From the IMG/VR virus record IMGVR_UViG_3300000228_000040, positions 1 through 24,015 of that record: a stretch of DNA of 24,015 nucleotides. One strand, given 5' to 3'. This stretch comes from a virus. Below the pieces are notes generated by a model. The model did no database searches and had not been told where the DNA came from. It saw only the letters and a program-made list of their open reading frames with translations. Each line of letters begins with the position of its first letter. Positions within the stretch are counted from its first letter, which is position 1. Made by a program: the position numbers and the translations under genes. Shown here one piece after another: positions 1 to 7,800 of this stretch.

Positions 1-15
1 TTAACAACTATTAAA

Positions 16-177
16 ATGACGACTATAAATATCACGGCGGGACTATTAGAGCAAGCCCGCCAAATATACCAGGAAACAGGGATTTTAGTAAAAGGTATGG
101 GAAGTATAAACATAAAAACAGGCGTAGCGGTAAAAATAACAGCCGCAGAAATAAAAAAATTTATTTTTAAGAAATAA
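16..177 (+). CDS. Hypothetical 53-aa protein, possibly 5'-truncated
   Basis: Unrecognised small lysine-rich protein, beginning MTTINITAG and ending in FIFKK before TAA. The frame is open from base 1, so the true start could lie outside the window. I chose ATG 16 because CAACTATTAAA before it resembles the start motif seen elsewhere here. It contains no TGA codon. It is the first of a run of closely packed small plus-strand genes typical of an early phage region. No domain is recognised. Confidence 0.45.
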   Translation: MTTINITAGLLEQARQIYQETGILVKGMGSINIKTGVAVKITAAEIKKFIFKK

Positions 178-181
178 GATC

Positions 182-382
182 ATGACAGACGTAGAAAAAG
201 CAGTAAAAGCAATTTGCAGAATAGAAGGCAAAAAATGCAATATTCGCGCTATGGCTTGAAGCCCGATAAAATATTTTGAAATCGACAACGAGAAAATGTT
301 TTATCACAAGAGCGACGAGCAAAGACTTATTTTAAAAAAACTTTTTAAATTTTTAAATCTTAATTATTCGAAAAATGACTAA
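182..382 (+). CDS. Hypothetical 66-aa protein
   Basis: Unrecognised. Starts four bases after the previous stop and has one in-frame TGA (Gly, in AMAGSPIKYF). It has two cysteines near the N-terminus (IC..KKC) and a basic, hydrophobic C-terminal helix (LKKLFKFLNL). It overlaps the next gene by eight bases, which suggests translational coupling. It is invisible as an intact gene under the standard code. Confidence 0.5.
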
Positions 383-539
383 AAGAGAAAAGAAAGCTAT
401 TTTTGAAAAAATTAAAACAGCTTTAATTATATTTACAATTATTTATTGCATTGCTTACATAAGCAACAGCGATTATGAGACTTTAAAACTAGAATGTAGC
501 TCATGAGTAAGAATTTGCACGGCAGACTCTAACCAATAG
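375..539 (+). CDS. Small single-pass membrane protein, 54 aa
   Basis: Short basic N-terminus (MTKREKK) followed by a hydrophobic segment at about residues 16-29 (TALIIFTIIYCIAYI) and a polar tail with two cysteines. One in-frame TGA (CSSG). Ends in TAG and overlaps the upstream gene by eight bases. The layout fits a small inner-membrane phage protein, but no family is recognised. It could be involved in superinfection or host takeover; that is only a guess from size and topology. Confidence 0.5.
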
Positions 540-544
540 AAAAT

Positions 545-604
545 ATGAAGCAAACGAAAAAGAAAAACGGGCTTGTAAGAATATACGCTAAAATATATTT
601 TTAA
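545..604 (+). CDS. Possible 19-aa basic peptide
   Basis: MKQTKKKNGL followed by a short tail and TAA. Lies between two better supported genes and ends 19 bases before the next start. Too short to support by composition; listed because it fills the gap in the same strand order. May be chance. Confidence 0.15.
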   Translation: MKQTKKKNGLVRIYAKIYF

Positions 605-623
605 TTTTTAATACTTACACACT

Positions 624-881
624 ATGAAGACTTTATTTATTACAGATTTATATGATATTTATGAAGTAAAAATCATAAAAGAAACAGAAAAAATGGTAAT
701 AGTAGAAAATAACAAAACTTATAAAACAAATTTTAAAAAAAACGAAATATGAACAGAAATTTTTGAAACAAAAGAGGACTGTAAAAAAGATGCTATAAAA
801 TATTTTGAAAGTAAAATTGATTTTTATTTATCAGAAACAAAAAGATTTAATGATTTAATAAAAAAATTTTATATAAAATAA
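624..881 (+). CDS. Hypothetical 85-aa protein
   Basis: Unrecognised lysine/glutamate-rich soluble protein, starting MKTLFITDLYDIYEVKI, with one in-frame TGA (NEIGTEIF). The start is well placed: it follows the recurrent leader TTTTTAATACTTACACACT directly. Predominantly helical by composition at the C-terminus. Part of the early small-gene cluster. Confidence 0.6.
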
Positions 882-904
882 TTTAATTTATAATTTTAAA
901 AAAA

Positions 905-1216
905 ATGATAACAAAAAAACTTTTAGAAAATGCAGAGCCGTTTTCAATAATAGCAACTTGAATTTTAGAAAATTCAGAAGACCAAATTTTTTTAGAGAGG
1001 AAAAGAGACGGAGTCAAAGAATTTACAAACTGGGTTGCCGTTCGCGGACAAATTCACGATTGGAGTATTTATTATGCACCAGTTTATGATGAAGCATATA
1101 TTTATCAAAAATGGACTAACGAAGAAATAAAAAGGGAAGGCGATAAACTTTGAAAACATTTTGTAAATAAAATCATACTTTGCGATCAAGAGGCATTGAA
1201 TTTATACAGGGGGTAA
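905..1216 (+). CDS. Hypothetical 103-aa protein
   Basis: Unrecognised. Begins MITKKLLENAEPFSIIATGI and contains a tryptophan-rich middle (TNWVAVRGQIHDWSIYYAP). Two in-frame TGA codons (ATG-I as T-Gly-I, and KLGKHF) must be sense for the gene to exist. Both TGG (Trp) and TGA (Gly) occur in it, so the two are distinct codons. Compact soluble protein; no catalytic motif seen. Confidence 0.6.
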
Positions 1217-1240
1217 ATTTATTTTAATAACAATTTTTAC

Positions 1241-1447
1241 ATGGAAACAAAGATTTTAAAAAAAGTTGATTTGGAAACTATGGAAAAAGTTTTTGAAGAT
1301 ACAAAACCGGTTTATATAAAATGGTATAATCAAAAAAAAGAAAACTATTTTGAAATATGTATCAGACACGGGGAGGACGAAGACCCAAAGGCTTTATTAG
1401 ACGCAGCAATAAAAAATTTATCAAATAACAAAACCGAAAAAATATAA
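1241..1447 (+). CDS. Hypothetical 68-aa acidic protein
   Basis: Unrecognised. Starts METKILKKVDLETMEK after the T-rich leader ATTTTTAC. Mixed alpha/beta appearance, with an acidic centre (RHGEDEDPKALLDAAIKNL). No TGA codon. Follows the 103-aa gene by 24 bases, so probably cotranscribed. Confidence 0.5.
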   Translation: METKILKKVDLETMEKVFEDTKPVYIKWYNQKKENYFEICIRHGEDEDPKALLDAAIKNLSNNKTEKI

Positions 1448-1511
1448 ATTAACTGGACTATGGACAAAATTAAATATAATGAAGTTATAATTTAATTTTT
1501 AAATAAAAAAT

Positions 1512-2060
1512 ATGGAAGTATGGAAAGTAATAAAAGATTTTGAAGATTATCAAATTAGTAATTTATGAAATGTAAAATCTTTGAAAAATTGAAAAGAAAA
1601 AATTTTAAAAAGCAAAAAAACAAAATGTTGATATAGATAAATTTTATTTTGTAAAAATTGAAAAACTAAAAATTTCTTAGTTCATCGTTTAGTTGCAGAG
1701 GCTTTTATTGAAAATATAGAAAGTAAGCCACAAGTAAATCATAAAAACTGAATAAAAACAGACAATAAACTGGAAAATTTGGAATGGGTAACAAGATCAG
1801 AAAATGAAAAACATAAATGGAAAGATAAAAAACAAAAAAATTATTTTGTAATAAATAATCCTAGCAAATGAAAAATTTGAGACGATAGCTTATCAAGTAT
1901 GGCAGTTTTACAATATAATTTGAATAAAAAATTTTTACAAAGATTTTGATCATGAGTTCAGGCAGGATTAAAATCTTGAATTGATAACAGCAGTATTAGT
2001 AAATGTTGCTTATGAAAGAGGAAAACGGCTGGAGGCTATATTTGGGAATTTGACAAGTAG
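1512..2060 (+). pseudogene. HNH homing endonuclease (NUMOD4-HNH-NUMOD1), interrupted by one TAA
   Basis: The N-terminus (EVWKVIKDFEDYQISNLGNV) is a NUMOD4 DNA-binding motif. After an in-frame TAA at 1638-1640 the same frame continues with VHRLVAEAFIE, VNHKNG and NKLENLEWVT, the HNH_3 core. It ends with a NUMOD1-like module (MAVLQYNLNKKF ... SSISKC ... TAGGYIWEF) and TAG at 2058. Apart from the TAA the frame is continuous, and several TGA codons fall where Gly is expected (NLGNV, HKNG). The stop lies where family members read GY-x-x-V before CKNGK, so a single substitution (for example CAA or AAA to TAA) most likely killed a freestanding homing endonuclease. No internal start near the HNH half is obvious. 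A sequencing error cannot be excluded. Confidence 0.75.
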
Positions 2061-2089
2061 AAAGAAAGTATAAAAAAAGTAGAAAAAAA

Positions 2090-2170
2090 ACTGGACAAAT
2101 AAAAAGTTTTTCATATACTATGAAAGCTGGGAAACAGTAAAACAAATTTACTTTTTTTAATACACACACT
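2090..2170 (+). promoter_or_regulatory. Sigma70-like promoter and leader upstream of the 164-aa gene
   Basis: TGGACA (2092-2097) and TATACT (2114-2119), 16 bases apart, look like -35 and -10 boxes; transcription would begin near 2126. The same arrangement, with ACTGGAC exactly 30 bases before TATGAAAG, recurs at 5335. The leader then holds AGTAAA-ACAA-ATTTACT followed by seven T (about 2136-2159), a weak hairpin that could attenuate, and the start motif TTAATACACACACT just before ATG 2171. Confidence 0.45.
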
Positions 2171-2665
2171 ATGCAACAAGAAATCACAAAAGACGCTCTA
2201 ATATTAAAAGAGATAATAAACGGAAACGAAATCATTTGGACGATAAAACCAACGTTTGGAGGTTTGAAAATAAAATGATATAATAAAACGGAAGACAGAA
2301 AAAGCGAAGAATATTATAAATGATACTGGAGTTTTAACGAAGACAGAAACGGCGAAAAAAATATTGATTTTTACGACAGAGCATATAAACATTTGCCGGA
2401 AGTAATAAGAAAAATTTGCAACGTAAAAAACGAAACAGACAGTATGACAGATTATTTTGAAAATGACCGTTTTGAATTAAAAGCAGATCATCCACTTTTT
2501 AAATTAGCAGCCGAAGCAATAATTGAAAAACTAGACCGCCGGGTTAAACAAACAGCAAGAAAAACAAAGTTTTCGGAGGAATACAAACAAACACAAATAA
2601 ACAGATATAAAAAAGAGCAAGAAGACATAAAATTTTATTTACTAACAAATTCTTTATGAGAATAG
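2171..2665 (+). CDS. Hypothetical 164-aa protein
   Basis: Unrecognised. Starts MQQEITKDALILKEI directly after TTAATACACACACT. Three in-frame TGA codons (KIKGY, YYKGYW, NSLGE); the last is three codons before TAG at 2663. The N-terminal half is polar with aromatic residues (YYKGYWSFNEDRNG), and the C-terminal half is a charged helical stretch (AAEAIIEKLDRRVKQTARKTK). Its last ten bases overlap the start of the XRE regulator, so the two are probably coupled. Confidence 0.6.
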
Positions 2666-2844
2666 GCGAAAACCTAAAAAGGATTAGAAAACAAAGAGGG
2701 TTGACACTTTCAGCCCTTGCCAAAATGGTAAGCCTAAACCTTAACACCATAAACAGAGTTGAAAAAGGGAGAACACCAAGCCCAACAACTTTGAAAAAAT
2801 TATCGGAAGCGCTAAACATAAAAACAGAAAAATTTTATAAATAA
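2656..2844 (+). CDS. XRE/Cro-family helix-turn-helix regulator, 62 aa
   Basis: A near-minimal HTH_3 domain: MRIGENLKRIRKQRGLTLSA, then LAKMVSLNLNTINRVEKG with the recognition helix, then PSPTTLKKLSEALNI. The five-helix Cro/C1 fold fills the whole protein; there is no dimerisation or cleavage domain. It should bind an operator as a dimer and regulate early genes or a lysis/lysogeny decision, but no operator was identified. The start overlaps the end of the upstream gene. No TGA codon. Confidence 0.85.
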   Translation: MRIGENLKRIRKQRGLTLSALAKMVSLNLNTINRVEKGRTPSPTTLKKLSEALNIKTEKFYK

Positions 2845-2853
2845 TTTTCTAAT

Positions 2854-2934
2854 ATGGAGGCAAAAATATGGGTTTTAATACTAATTTTGGTTTATTTACT
2901 ATACACCGCCCCACTTGTTTATGCGATAGTATAA
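2854..2934 (+). CDS. Tiny membrane peptide, 26 aa
   Basis: MEAKIW followed by an almost entirely hydrophobic stretch (VLILILVYLLYTAPLVYAIV) and TAA. It is one transmembrane helix with a very short polar N-terminus. It lies nine bases after the XRE gene on the same strand. The hydrophobicity makes it more credible than a chance ORF of this length, but function is unknown. Confidence 0.35.
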   Translation: MEAKIWVLILILVYLLYTAPLVYAIV

Positions 2935-2984
2935 ACAGACAAAAAACAAAGTAATTTTATTTTATTTTTTTACATAAACACATT

Positions 2985-3965
2985 ATGGAAATAAAAGTTT
3001 ATTCTCCGACAAGCCATAAAATAAAGGCTTTAATTTACGGAGATAGCGGAACGGGTAAGACAAGTTTTGGAGCAACAGCGCCAAACGTAATATTTGCAAG
3101 CGCGGAAGCGGGTTTGCTATCGGTTTGAAATAAACGTATTCCTTACGTTGAAATAAAAACCTTAAAAGATTTACACGATTTATATTTTTACCTAGTAAAA
3201 GGCGGGCATCCATACGAAACAGTTGTAATTGATTCAATAAGCGAAATAAACGACCTTATAAAATCACAACTAGAAGCAAAAAGAGGGCGCGCTCTACAAA
3301 TACAAGACTGGGGAGAAATAGCAAAACAAATCGAAGACGTTTTGAGAAAATTCAGAAGTTTAGACATGCACGTAATAATGATCGCCCAAGAAAGTATCGC
3401 AAGGGACGACCAAAAAATTATTAAATACACACCAAGTTTGAACGGAAAAACAGCAACAAAAATCGCATATTTTATGGACATCGTAGGGCATATTGAAGTA
3501 ACGCCAACAGGCGAACATTTAATCAATACGCAACCAAGCCCAAAATATCTGACAAAAGATAGAACAGGAAAACTGGGAAATGGTATCGCACCGGACTTTA
3601 ATTTATGGACTTTGGCAGTTGAAAGTATGGAAATATCAGAAGACGAAGAAAGTTTATATAATGAAGACCAGGACGAAAAACCAGCAGCAAAAAAAGAAAC
3701 GCCAAAAATTTGAGAAAAAGAAACCCCAGCACCTGCACCAGCAGCAATGGCAAAACCAAAAATGGCAAGCGAAAAACAAATTGCAATGATAAATGATTTA
3801 TACGCTCAATATAAAGAAAAAAGAGCAGAAAAAGCACTTGAATTAAACGACATAATCGCGAGAAAATACAGCCTTAACGGCGCAGCATTAAGAGACGTAA
3901 ACGATTTGACGACTACGTTTGCAAGCGATTTAATTAAAACATTACAAGAGCAAGTTTCAAAATAA
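2985..3965 (+). CDS. Sak4-like RecA-fold ATPase (AAA_24), recombination
   Basis: 326-aa phage nucleotide-binding protein of the Sak4/AAA_24 type, which in other phages acts in single-strand annealing recombination with SSB. Walker A is GDSGTGKT (residues 19-26) and Walker B TVVIDSI (D83). A sensor-like block MHVIMIAQ follows, then a beta-rich end of the core. After an Ala/Pro linker (about 245-255) comes an extra C-terminal helical domain beginning ASEKQIAMINDLY, like the tail found on some phage recombination proteins. TGA codons read as Gly (LLSVGNK, KIGEK). Start follows TTTTTTTACATAAACACATT. Paired with the downstream PD-(D/E)XK nuclease as a recombination module. Confidence 0.8.
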
Positions 3966-4004
3966 ACTTGCTTCCTATATTTTAACTTATAATTTTTACA
4001 CATT
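3964..4004 (+). promoter_or_regulatory. Promoter-like AAACTTG-N17-TATAAT and start leader
   Basis: AAACTTG (3964-3970) and TATAAT (3988-3993) are separated by 17 bases. The same AAACTTG-N17-TATAAT layout recurs at about 7099 and 11057, each time just before a gene. It is followed directly by TTTTACACATT and ATG 4005. The transcript leader would be only a few bases long. Called from repetition, not experiment. Confidence 0.4.
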
Positions 4005-5327
4005 ATGCAACTTATTATAAACCAAGAAAACGTTGAACTTTTGCCAATAAAACATTTTTCAGTATCTGGACTTTTAGAATATATGAAAAACGAGCAAAGT
4101 TTTTTTAAAAAATATATTAGACTTGAATTTGACAACAAAACTTGACCGGCTTTAATGATATGAAAAGCCTTCCACGCTTGACTTGATTATTATTATTCTA
4201 GTTTAATGAACGGCGAGGCACAAAATATGACAGTTTCAGAATTTGCAAAAAGAAATTTATTTGAAGAAATAAGAGCAAACGAAAATTTGGGACTTTCAGA
4301 AATAGCAGCAGAAAAATTGACTAAAAAACAACAAGAAGACTGGGCAAAACTACAACCAAAAGACATCAAAGAATTTTTAGCCCCAGGCGAAGACGAAAAA
4401 ACTATCGCAGAAAAAACAGAATTTGAAAAGTTTTTATTGATTCACAATGACATCGAAAGCAGAGAACTTGAATTATTAAAAAGTTTTGGATTAACAGACG
4501 AAGAAATCCAGGAAGCAAAAACAAGATATATTGACTGGGGTAAAACACAAAACCCATTAACGGCAATAATCGACGTTGAAACAGTAGTAAAAAATTATTT
4601 TGATAATATACCAAACTACAAAGAGGTTTTATATTCAGAAGTAAAAGAAACAGTTGAAATATGCGACCTTGACGGGGAGGTTTTACCGCTTCCGCTAAAA
4701 TGAGCGCTAGACCTTATCGTTAGAGACGACCAAGGAAAAATTTGTATAGTAGATCATAAATGAGTTTGAAGCTTCGCAGATTTAACAAAATGAAAAGCAA
4801 GCTATGAACTACAAGCCGGAGCATATTTTTTTATCGCCTGGGCTATAACATGAGAGAGACCAACAAAAATGATTTTTGACGAAACTTTAAAAGGCGACGC
4901 AAAGGTTGTATGTAAAGAAGACCCAACAAGAAAACTTTTGCAAGCAGATTTAAAAGAACTTGCAGACGTAAACGGTATTGAATACGAAAAATATGTAAAA
5001 AATGCGGAACTTATCGAAATGCTTTTGACAGCAGGAGTTTTGGAATATACAAAAACTTTGAAACCAATTATTATTGACTACGACGAAACACCGGAAATAA
5101 TAACAGCATTTTTGGAAATATACAAAATCGTATTAAATAGGCTTTGAATAATGGCAATAATGGATGTTCCTTTTGAATTTTTACCAAATCCTTTTTCAGA
5201 TTTTTCATGAGAAGAAAGCTGGCTGGATTTTAAAGAAGGTTTAGACACTTCAAGAAGTTGGAAGGATTTAATGCAAGAAAAAAACGAAAGCGGAATAAAA
5301 GAGGAAATAAACGAAATTGAATTATAA
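4005..5327 (+). CDS. PD-(D/E)XK (RecB/Cas4-like) nuclease, 440 aa
   Basis: Visible motifs of the PDDEXK_1 superfamily are: GKAFHAGL with H57; KGALDLIV with D236 (the Gly is a TGA at 4701); ICIVDHKG with D250 and K252; and ELQAGAYFF with Q270 and Y274. The order His, GxxD, DhK, QxxxY matches RecB-type exonucleases. Residues about 70-225 form a large charged insertion with many helices; residues 290-440 are acidic and uncharacterised. The protein probably degrades double-stranded DNA ends to feed the Sak4-like protein encoded just upstream. At least ten TGA codons are read through, so it appears as fragments under the standard code. Ends in TAA. Confidence 0.8.
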
Positions 5328-5334
5328 AAAAATA

Positions 5335-5364
5335 ACTGGACTTTTAAAAATATTTTCATATATT
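5335..5364 (+). promoter_or_regulatory. Sigma70-like promoter for the small RNA
   Basis: TGGACT (5337-5342) and TATATT (5359-5364) are 16 bases apart, matching the promoter at 2092-2119 in sequence and spacing. A start of transcription about 7 bases after the -10 would be near 5371, immediately before the first helix strand of the structured RNA. Confidence 0.5.
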
Positions 5365-5370
5365 ATGAAA

Positions 5371-5496
5371 GTAGAAAAAATCTCAACCACCACAAAAAAA
5401 CTTGATTAACGATTAAAAATAAATATAATTAAATCGCTTTTCAAGGCAAAAAGCCCTTATAAACAACTTGGTGGTTGAGATATAAGGGCTTTTTTA
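5371..5496 (+). ncRNA. Structured small RNA with interlocked helices and terminator
   Basis: Non-coding stretch with three helices. Helix A pairs 5380-5392 (ATCTCAACCACCA) with 5469-5481, 13 perfect base pairs. Hairpin C (5402-5445) pairs CTTGA with TCAAG and CGATT with AATCG. Helix B pairs 5448-5461 (AAAAGCCCTTATA region) with 5481-5494 and runs straight into T residues, so it doubles as an intrinsic terminator. A and B interleave (A-B-A'-B'), a pseudoknot topology. With no bases between A' and B' both cannot fully form together, suggesting a switch. A promoter lies just upstream. No RNA family is recognised; position next to the origin suggests a replication or expression regulator. Confidence 0.6.
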
Positions 5497-5514
5497 TATA
5501 CAAAAACAAAAACA

Positions 5515-5547
5515 AAAACTCACAAAATAAAAAATATCGTGAGTTTT
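5515..5547 (+). terminator. Hairpin, probable terminator upstream of the 46-aa membrane gene
   Basis: AAAACTCAC (5515-5523) pairs perfectly with GTGAGTTTT (5539-5547) around a 15-base A/T loop. The T-run on one side and A-run on the other would allow it to work in both directions. It follows the small-RNA terminator by about 20 bases, giving two hairpins in tandem. Confidence 0.45.
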
Positions 5548-5568
5548 ATTTGTTTAAATATACACACC

Positions 5569-5709
5569 ATGGAAACAATAAACAAAGTAATGGAAATAAA
5601 TATCCCAATAGATTATGCAATTATTTTTATATGAGCTTATATTTTAGCAACTTTTATAACTTATAAACTTATGAAAGGAGCAAAAGAAGCAGAGAGCCGT
5701 ATTTTATAA
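5569..5709 (+). CDS. Small membrane protein, 46 aa
   Basis: METINKVMEINIPIDYAIIF then a hydrophobic helix with a TGA-encoded Gly (about residues 16-33, IIFIGAYILATFITYKL), and a basic/acidic C-terminus (MKGAKEAESRIL). Preceded by the start motif TTTAAATATACACACC. One transmembrane segment, no known family. It sits between the small RNA and the replication initiator. Confidence 0.5.
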
Positions 5710-5726
5710 TTTAAGAAATAAAAAAT

Positions 5727-6407
5727 ATGGAAAATATTTTTACACCCGAGTTTATCCCATACTATATTGAAGAGGTTTGATTATATAAATTAACTCCAAC
5801 AGAGGGGCTTTTATATGGATTTATTAGATTTTATAATAAAAGAGAAAATCAAGGTTTTTATTTTACATCAGAGCAATTATGAGAGATAATAAAAACAACT
5901 CCGAACATGATAAATAAAAGTTTATCAATTTTAGAACAAAAAGGTTTAATAATAAGAGATACAACAAGATATGCCGGAGGAAGTAAAAGAATTATTAAAC
6001 TTGCCACCTTACCAAATAGTAAGATGGCACCTTACCAAATAGTAAAAGCCACCTTACCAAATAGTAAGATAAAAGAAGAATATATTAAACAGAATAATAT
6101 AAAAGATAATAATATATGCGAGTTTGATAATTTTTGGCTTATATATAAAAGAAAAATAGACAAAGGCAGAGCCGAAAAATCGTTTAATTGTTTAACCACG
6201 CAAGAAAAAATCCTCGCCGTGGCTGGCGCAAAAAAATGGGCGGAAAAATGGGACGCGGAAAAAACAGAATCTGAATATATCCCGCACCCGACAACCTGGC
6301 TGAATAATAAACGTTGGGAAACAATACCACCAATAAAAAAAGGCAAAAGCCCCGCTAACGCATACCAGGATCAACCGGACAGCTTTTTGGACGGATTTAT
6401 TAAATAA
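5727..6407 (+). CDS. Phage replication initiator, winged-helix plus C-terminal domain
   Basis: 226 aa. The N-terminal part (residues about 20-90) reads as a winged helix: LTPTEGLLYGFIRFY, then FTSEQLGEIIKTTPNMINKS, then LSILEQKGLIIRD, as in phage replisome-organiser and DnaD-type initiators. A linker (95-125) carries the iterons. The C-terminal block matches the domain shared by phage replication proteins (FWLIYKRKIDKGRAEKSF ... YIPHPTTWLNNKRWE). It is followed after 14 bases by the helicase loader, the usual order initiator-loader (compare lambda O/P). It probably binds the internal iterons and recruits the loader and host helicase. Two TGA codons near the N-terminus are Gly. Confidence 0.75.
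6005..6120 (+). other. Probable replication origin: three iterons plus AT-rich tract
   Basis: CACCTTACCAAATAGTAA occurs three times, starting at 6005, 6028 and 6050. Each copy contains the hyphenated palindrome CTTAC-CAAATA-GTAAG (the second ends GTAAA). The spacings of 23 and 22 bases change reading frame, so the copies encode different peptides (ATLPNSK, APYQIVK, ATLPNSK); conservation is therefore at DNA level. A strongly AT-rich stretch follows at about 6065-6118 and could be the unwinding element. Iterons inside the initiator gene mirror the lambda O/ori arrangement. Confidence 0.75.
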
Positions 6408-6421
6408 CATACTTTTAAAAA

Positions 6422-6934
6422 ATGATACTAATTGATGACGAAAACAAAAAAGCAGTTGAGGAACTGCAAAAACTAAAACAAACCGGAGAATTTAAAACAC
6501 TAATAATATTTTGAGGGGTAGGAGTAGGGAAAACGTTTTTAGTAAAAAATATTTTTAATAATTTTGATTATTTTATAGACGAGCCGGAATTTAAGCAGCA
6601 AATCGTGAGTTGAGGGGCTAGATTAAAAACACCGGACGAATGGAGCGCAAGCCTTAAAACCTTCCCACTGGAAGCACTAACTAAATTTTGAAATGTAATT
6701 TATGATGATTACGGAACAGCGGATTTAAGTCCGGCATATATTGAAAAAATGCTTTACTGGATTAACCGCAGAATAGAAAAAGGATTAAAAACAATTATAA
6801 CAACGAATTTAACTTTTAAACAATTTGAGGAACGCGAAAAACGTATTGCTTCAAGATTAATGGAAAACGGAGTTTTAATGGAAATAAGCGGAAAAGACCG
6901 CAGGAAAAAAGAAACAAAAATAATTAAAGCATAA
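6422..6934 (+). CDS. DnaC-like helicase loader (AAA+ ATPase)
   Basis: 170 aa, shorter than E. coli DnaC. Walker A is GGVGVGKT (residues 31-38), whose first invariant Gly is a TGA (6512-6514). Walker B is NVIYDDYG (D95, D96), sensor I is TIITTNL (N129), and the box VII arginine is in RIASRL (R145). Such proteins load the replicative DnaB helicase at an origin. The gene follows the initiator by 14 bases. Its short N-terminus lacks an obvious separate helicase-binding domain, so a partner role for the initiator is plausible. Three TGA codons in total. Confidence 0.85.
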
Positions 6935-6939
6935 AAAAA

Positions 6940-6962
6940 CCCGGGACACACACCGACCCGGG
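6940..6962 (+). terminator. GC hairpin after the helicase loader
   Basis: CCCGGG at 6940-6945 pairs with CCCGGG at 6957-6962 across an 11-base loop. An A-run precedes it; the nearest T-run is about 12 bases later, so it may be a terminator reading best toward the minus strand or a 3'-end stabiliser. It stands out as the most GC-rich hairpin among the surrounding AT-rich DNA. Confidence 0.5.
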
Positions 6963-7032
6963 AAACAAATAATTTTATTTTTTAATACATAAACACTATG
7001 CAACATATTTTACAATATGCACCACCATAATA

Positions 7033-7086
7033 ATGAAAAACCGCATAAAATCAAGAAAATTTTTAAAATATAGTTTTTTACCATAA
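7033..7086 (+). CDS. Possible 17-aa basic peptide
   Basis: MKNRIKSRKFLKYSFLP then TAA, in the 227-base gap between the helicase loader and the next clear gene. A still shorter frame (MQHILQYAPP, 6998-7030) precedes it and does carry the conserved start leader TTTTTAATACATAAACACT. Neither can be supported beyond position. The rest of the gap holds the hairpin and a promoter-like element. Confidence 0.15.
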   Translation: MKNRIKSRKFLKYSFLP

Positions 7087-7098
7087 AAACGATAAAAT

Positions 7099-7161
7099 AA
7101 ACTTGCTTTTTTATATAAAAACTATAATATAATTTTAATTTATTAAACACACATAAACACT
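7099..7161 (+). promoter_or_regulatory. Promoter-like AAACTTG-N17-TATAAT
   Basis: AAACTTG (7099-7105) and TATAAT (7123-7128) separated by 17 bases, with the block AAAAACTATAATATAAT shared with the element at 11061. It lies 34 bases before the start of the 212-aa gene, whose ATG follows ACACACATAAACACT. Probable middle promoter for the methyltransferase/SSB block. Confidence 0.5.
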
Positions 7162-7800
7162 ATGCTTGATATTAAAACGCTAAATGCGACAATTCAATGG
7201 CTTGCAAGTAAGCAGGCAGACACCCCAAGCGACGGAGGTAAAAAAAAGCTAATTCAAAACCTAATTTATGAGCTGCAAGGAAAAACCCAAGACATTGAAA
7301 CAGCAGCAGAAATTATACAACCAACACACGAGGAAATTTTGGAACTTATAAAAGACACCAAAACTCAAACAATTTATAAATGTAAATTTTGCGGAGTAGA
7401 GCAAAAAATTTATAAATTATATTTTTCAACAATTCACGCAAAAATCGCATCAAAAATTTTTAAATACTGCGTTGAAAACAAAACACACGTTTTTAATAAA
7501 AAAGACCTAGATCTAGATCATACCGAATATTGAAACTTCCCATTTTTAAAACGTTTCGGGCTTATCTATAAAGAAAAACCGGAAACAGGGAAAACATACG
7601 GCGCACCAGTAAGAAGACTCAAAGAGTTTTTTGAAGGTAAATGGGCGGTTGCAGAATACAGTGTCAAAGATACTAAAAGCAAACGCCAGGAAGTAAGCGA
7701 AACCCGCGTTTTTATACAAGATATTAAAAAAATGCAGACAGAGTTTATGGAAGGATTAAAACCGTTTTTTGTAGAATATGAGAAACAACAAACAGAATAA
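7162..7800 (+). CDS. Hypothetical 212-aa protein, possibly DNA-binding
   Basis: Unrecognised. The N-terminal half is helical and polar. One Cys pair (CKFCG, around residue 75) could be half of a metal site, but no second pair is nearby. The middle (HVFNKKDLDLDHTEYGNFPF, then LKRFGLIYKEKPETGKTYGA) resembles a winged-helix segment followed by a basic wing. One TGA (EYGNF). The start is supported by the ACACACATAAACACT leader. First gene of the block leading to the cytosine methyltransferase and SSB. Confidence 0.6.

Noticed and set aside
1460-1495. 11-codon frame MDKIKYNEVII with ACTGGAC upstream
   Set aside because: Too short, and the ACTGGAC to ATG spacing (8) differs from the promoter pair at 2090 and 5335 (30).
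5365-5409. 14-codon leader peptide MKVEKISTTTKKLD with threonine run before the switch-like RNA
   Set aside because: Its ATG overlaps the -10 region; the predicted transcript starts after it, and its bases are better explained as one arm of a 13-bp helix. Kept only as an alternative (attenuation) model.
6005-6070. CRISPR array
   Set aside because: Three units with only 4-5 bases between the repeated cores and inside a coding frame; this fits iterons, not repeats with spacers.
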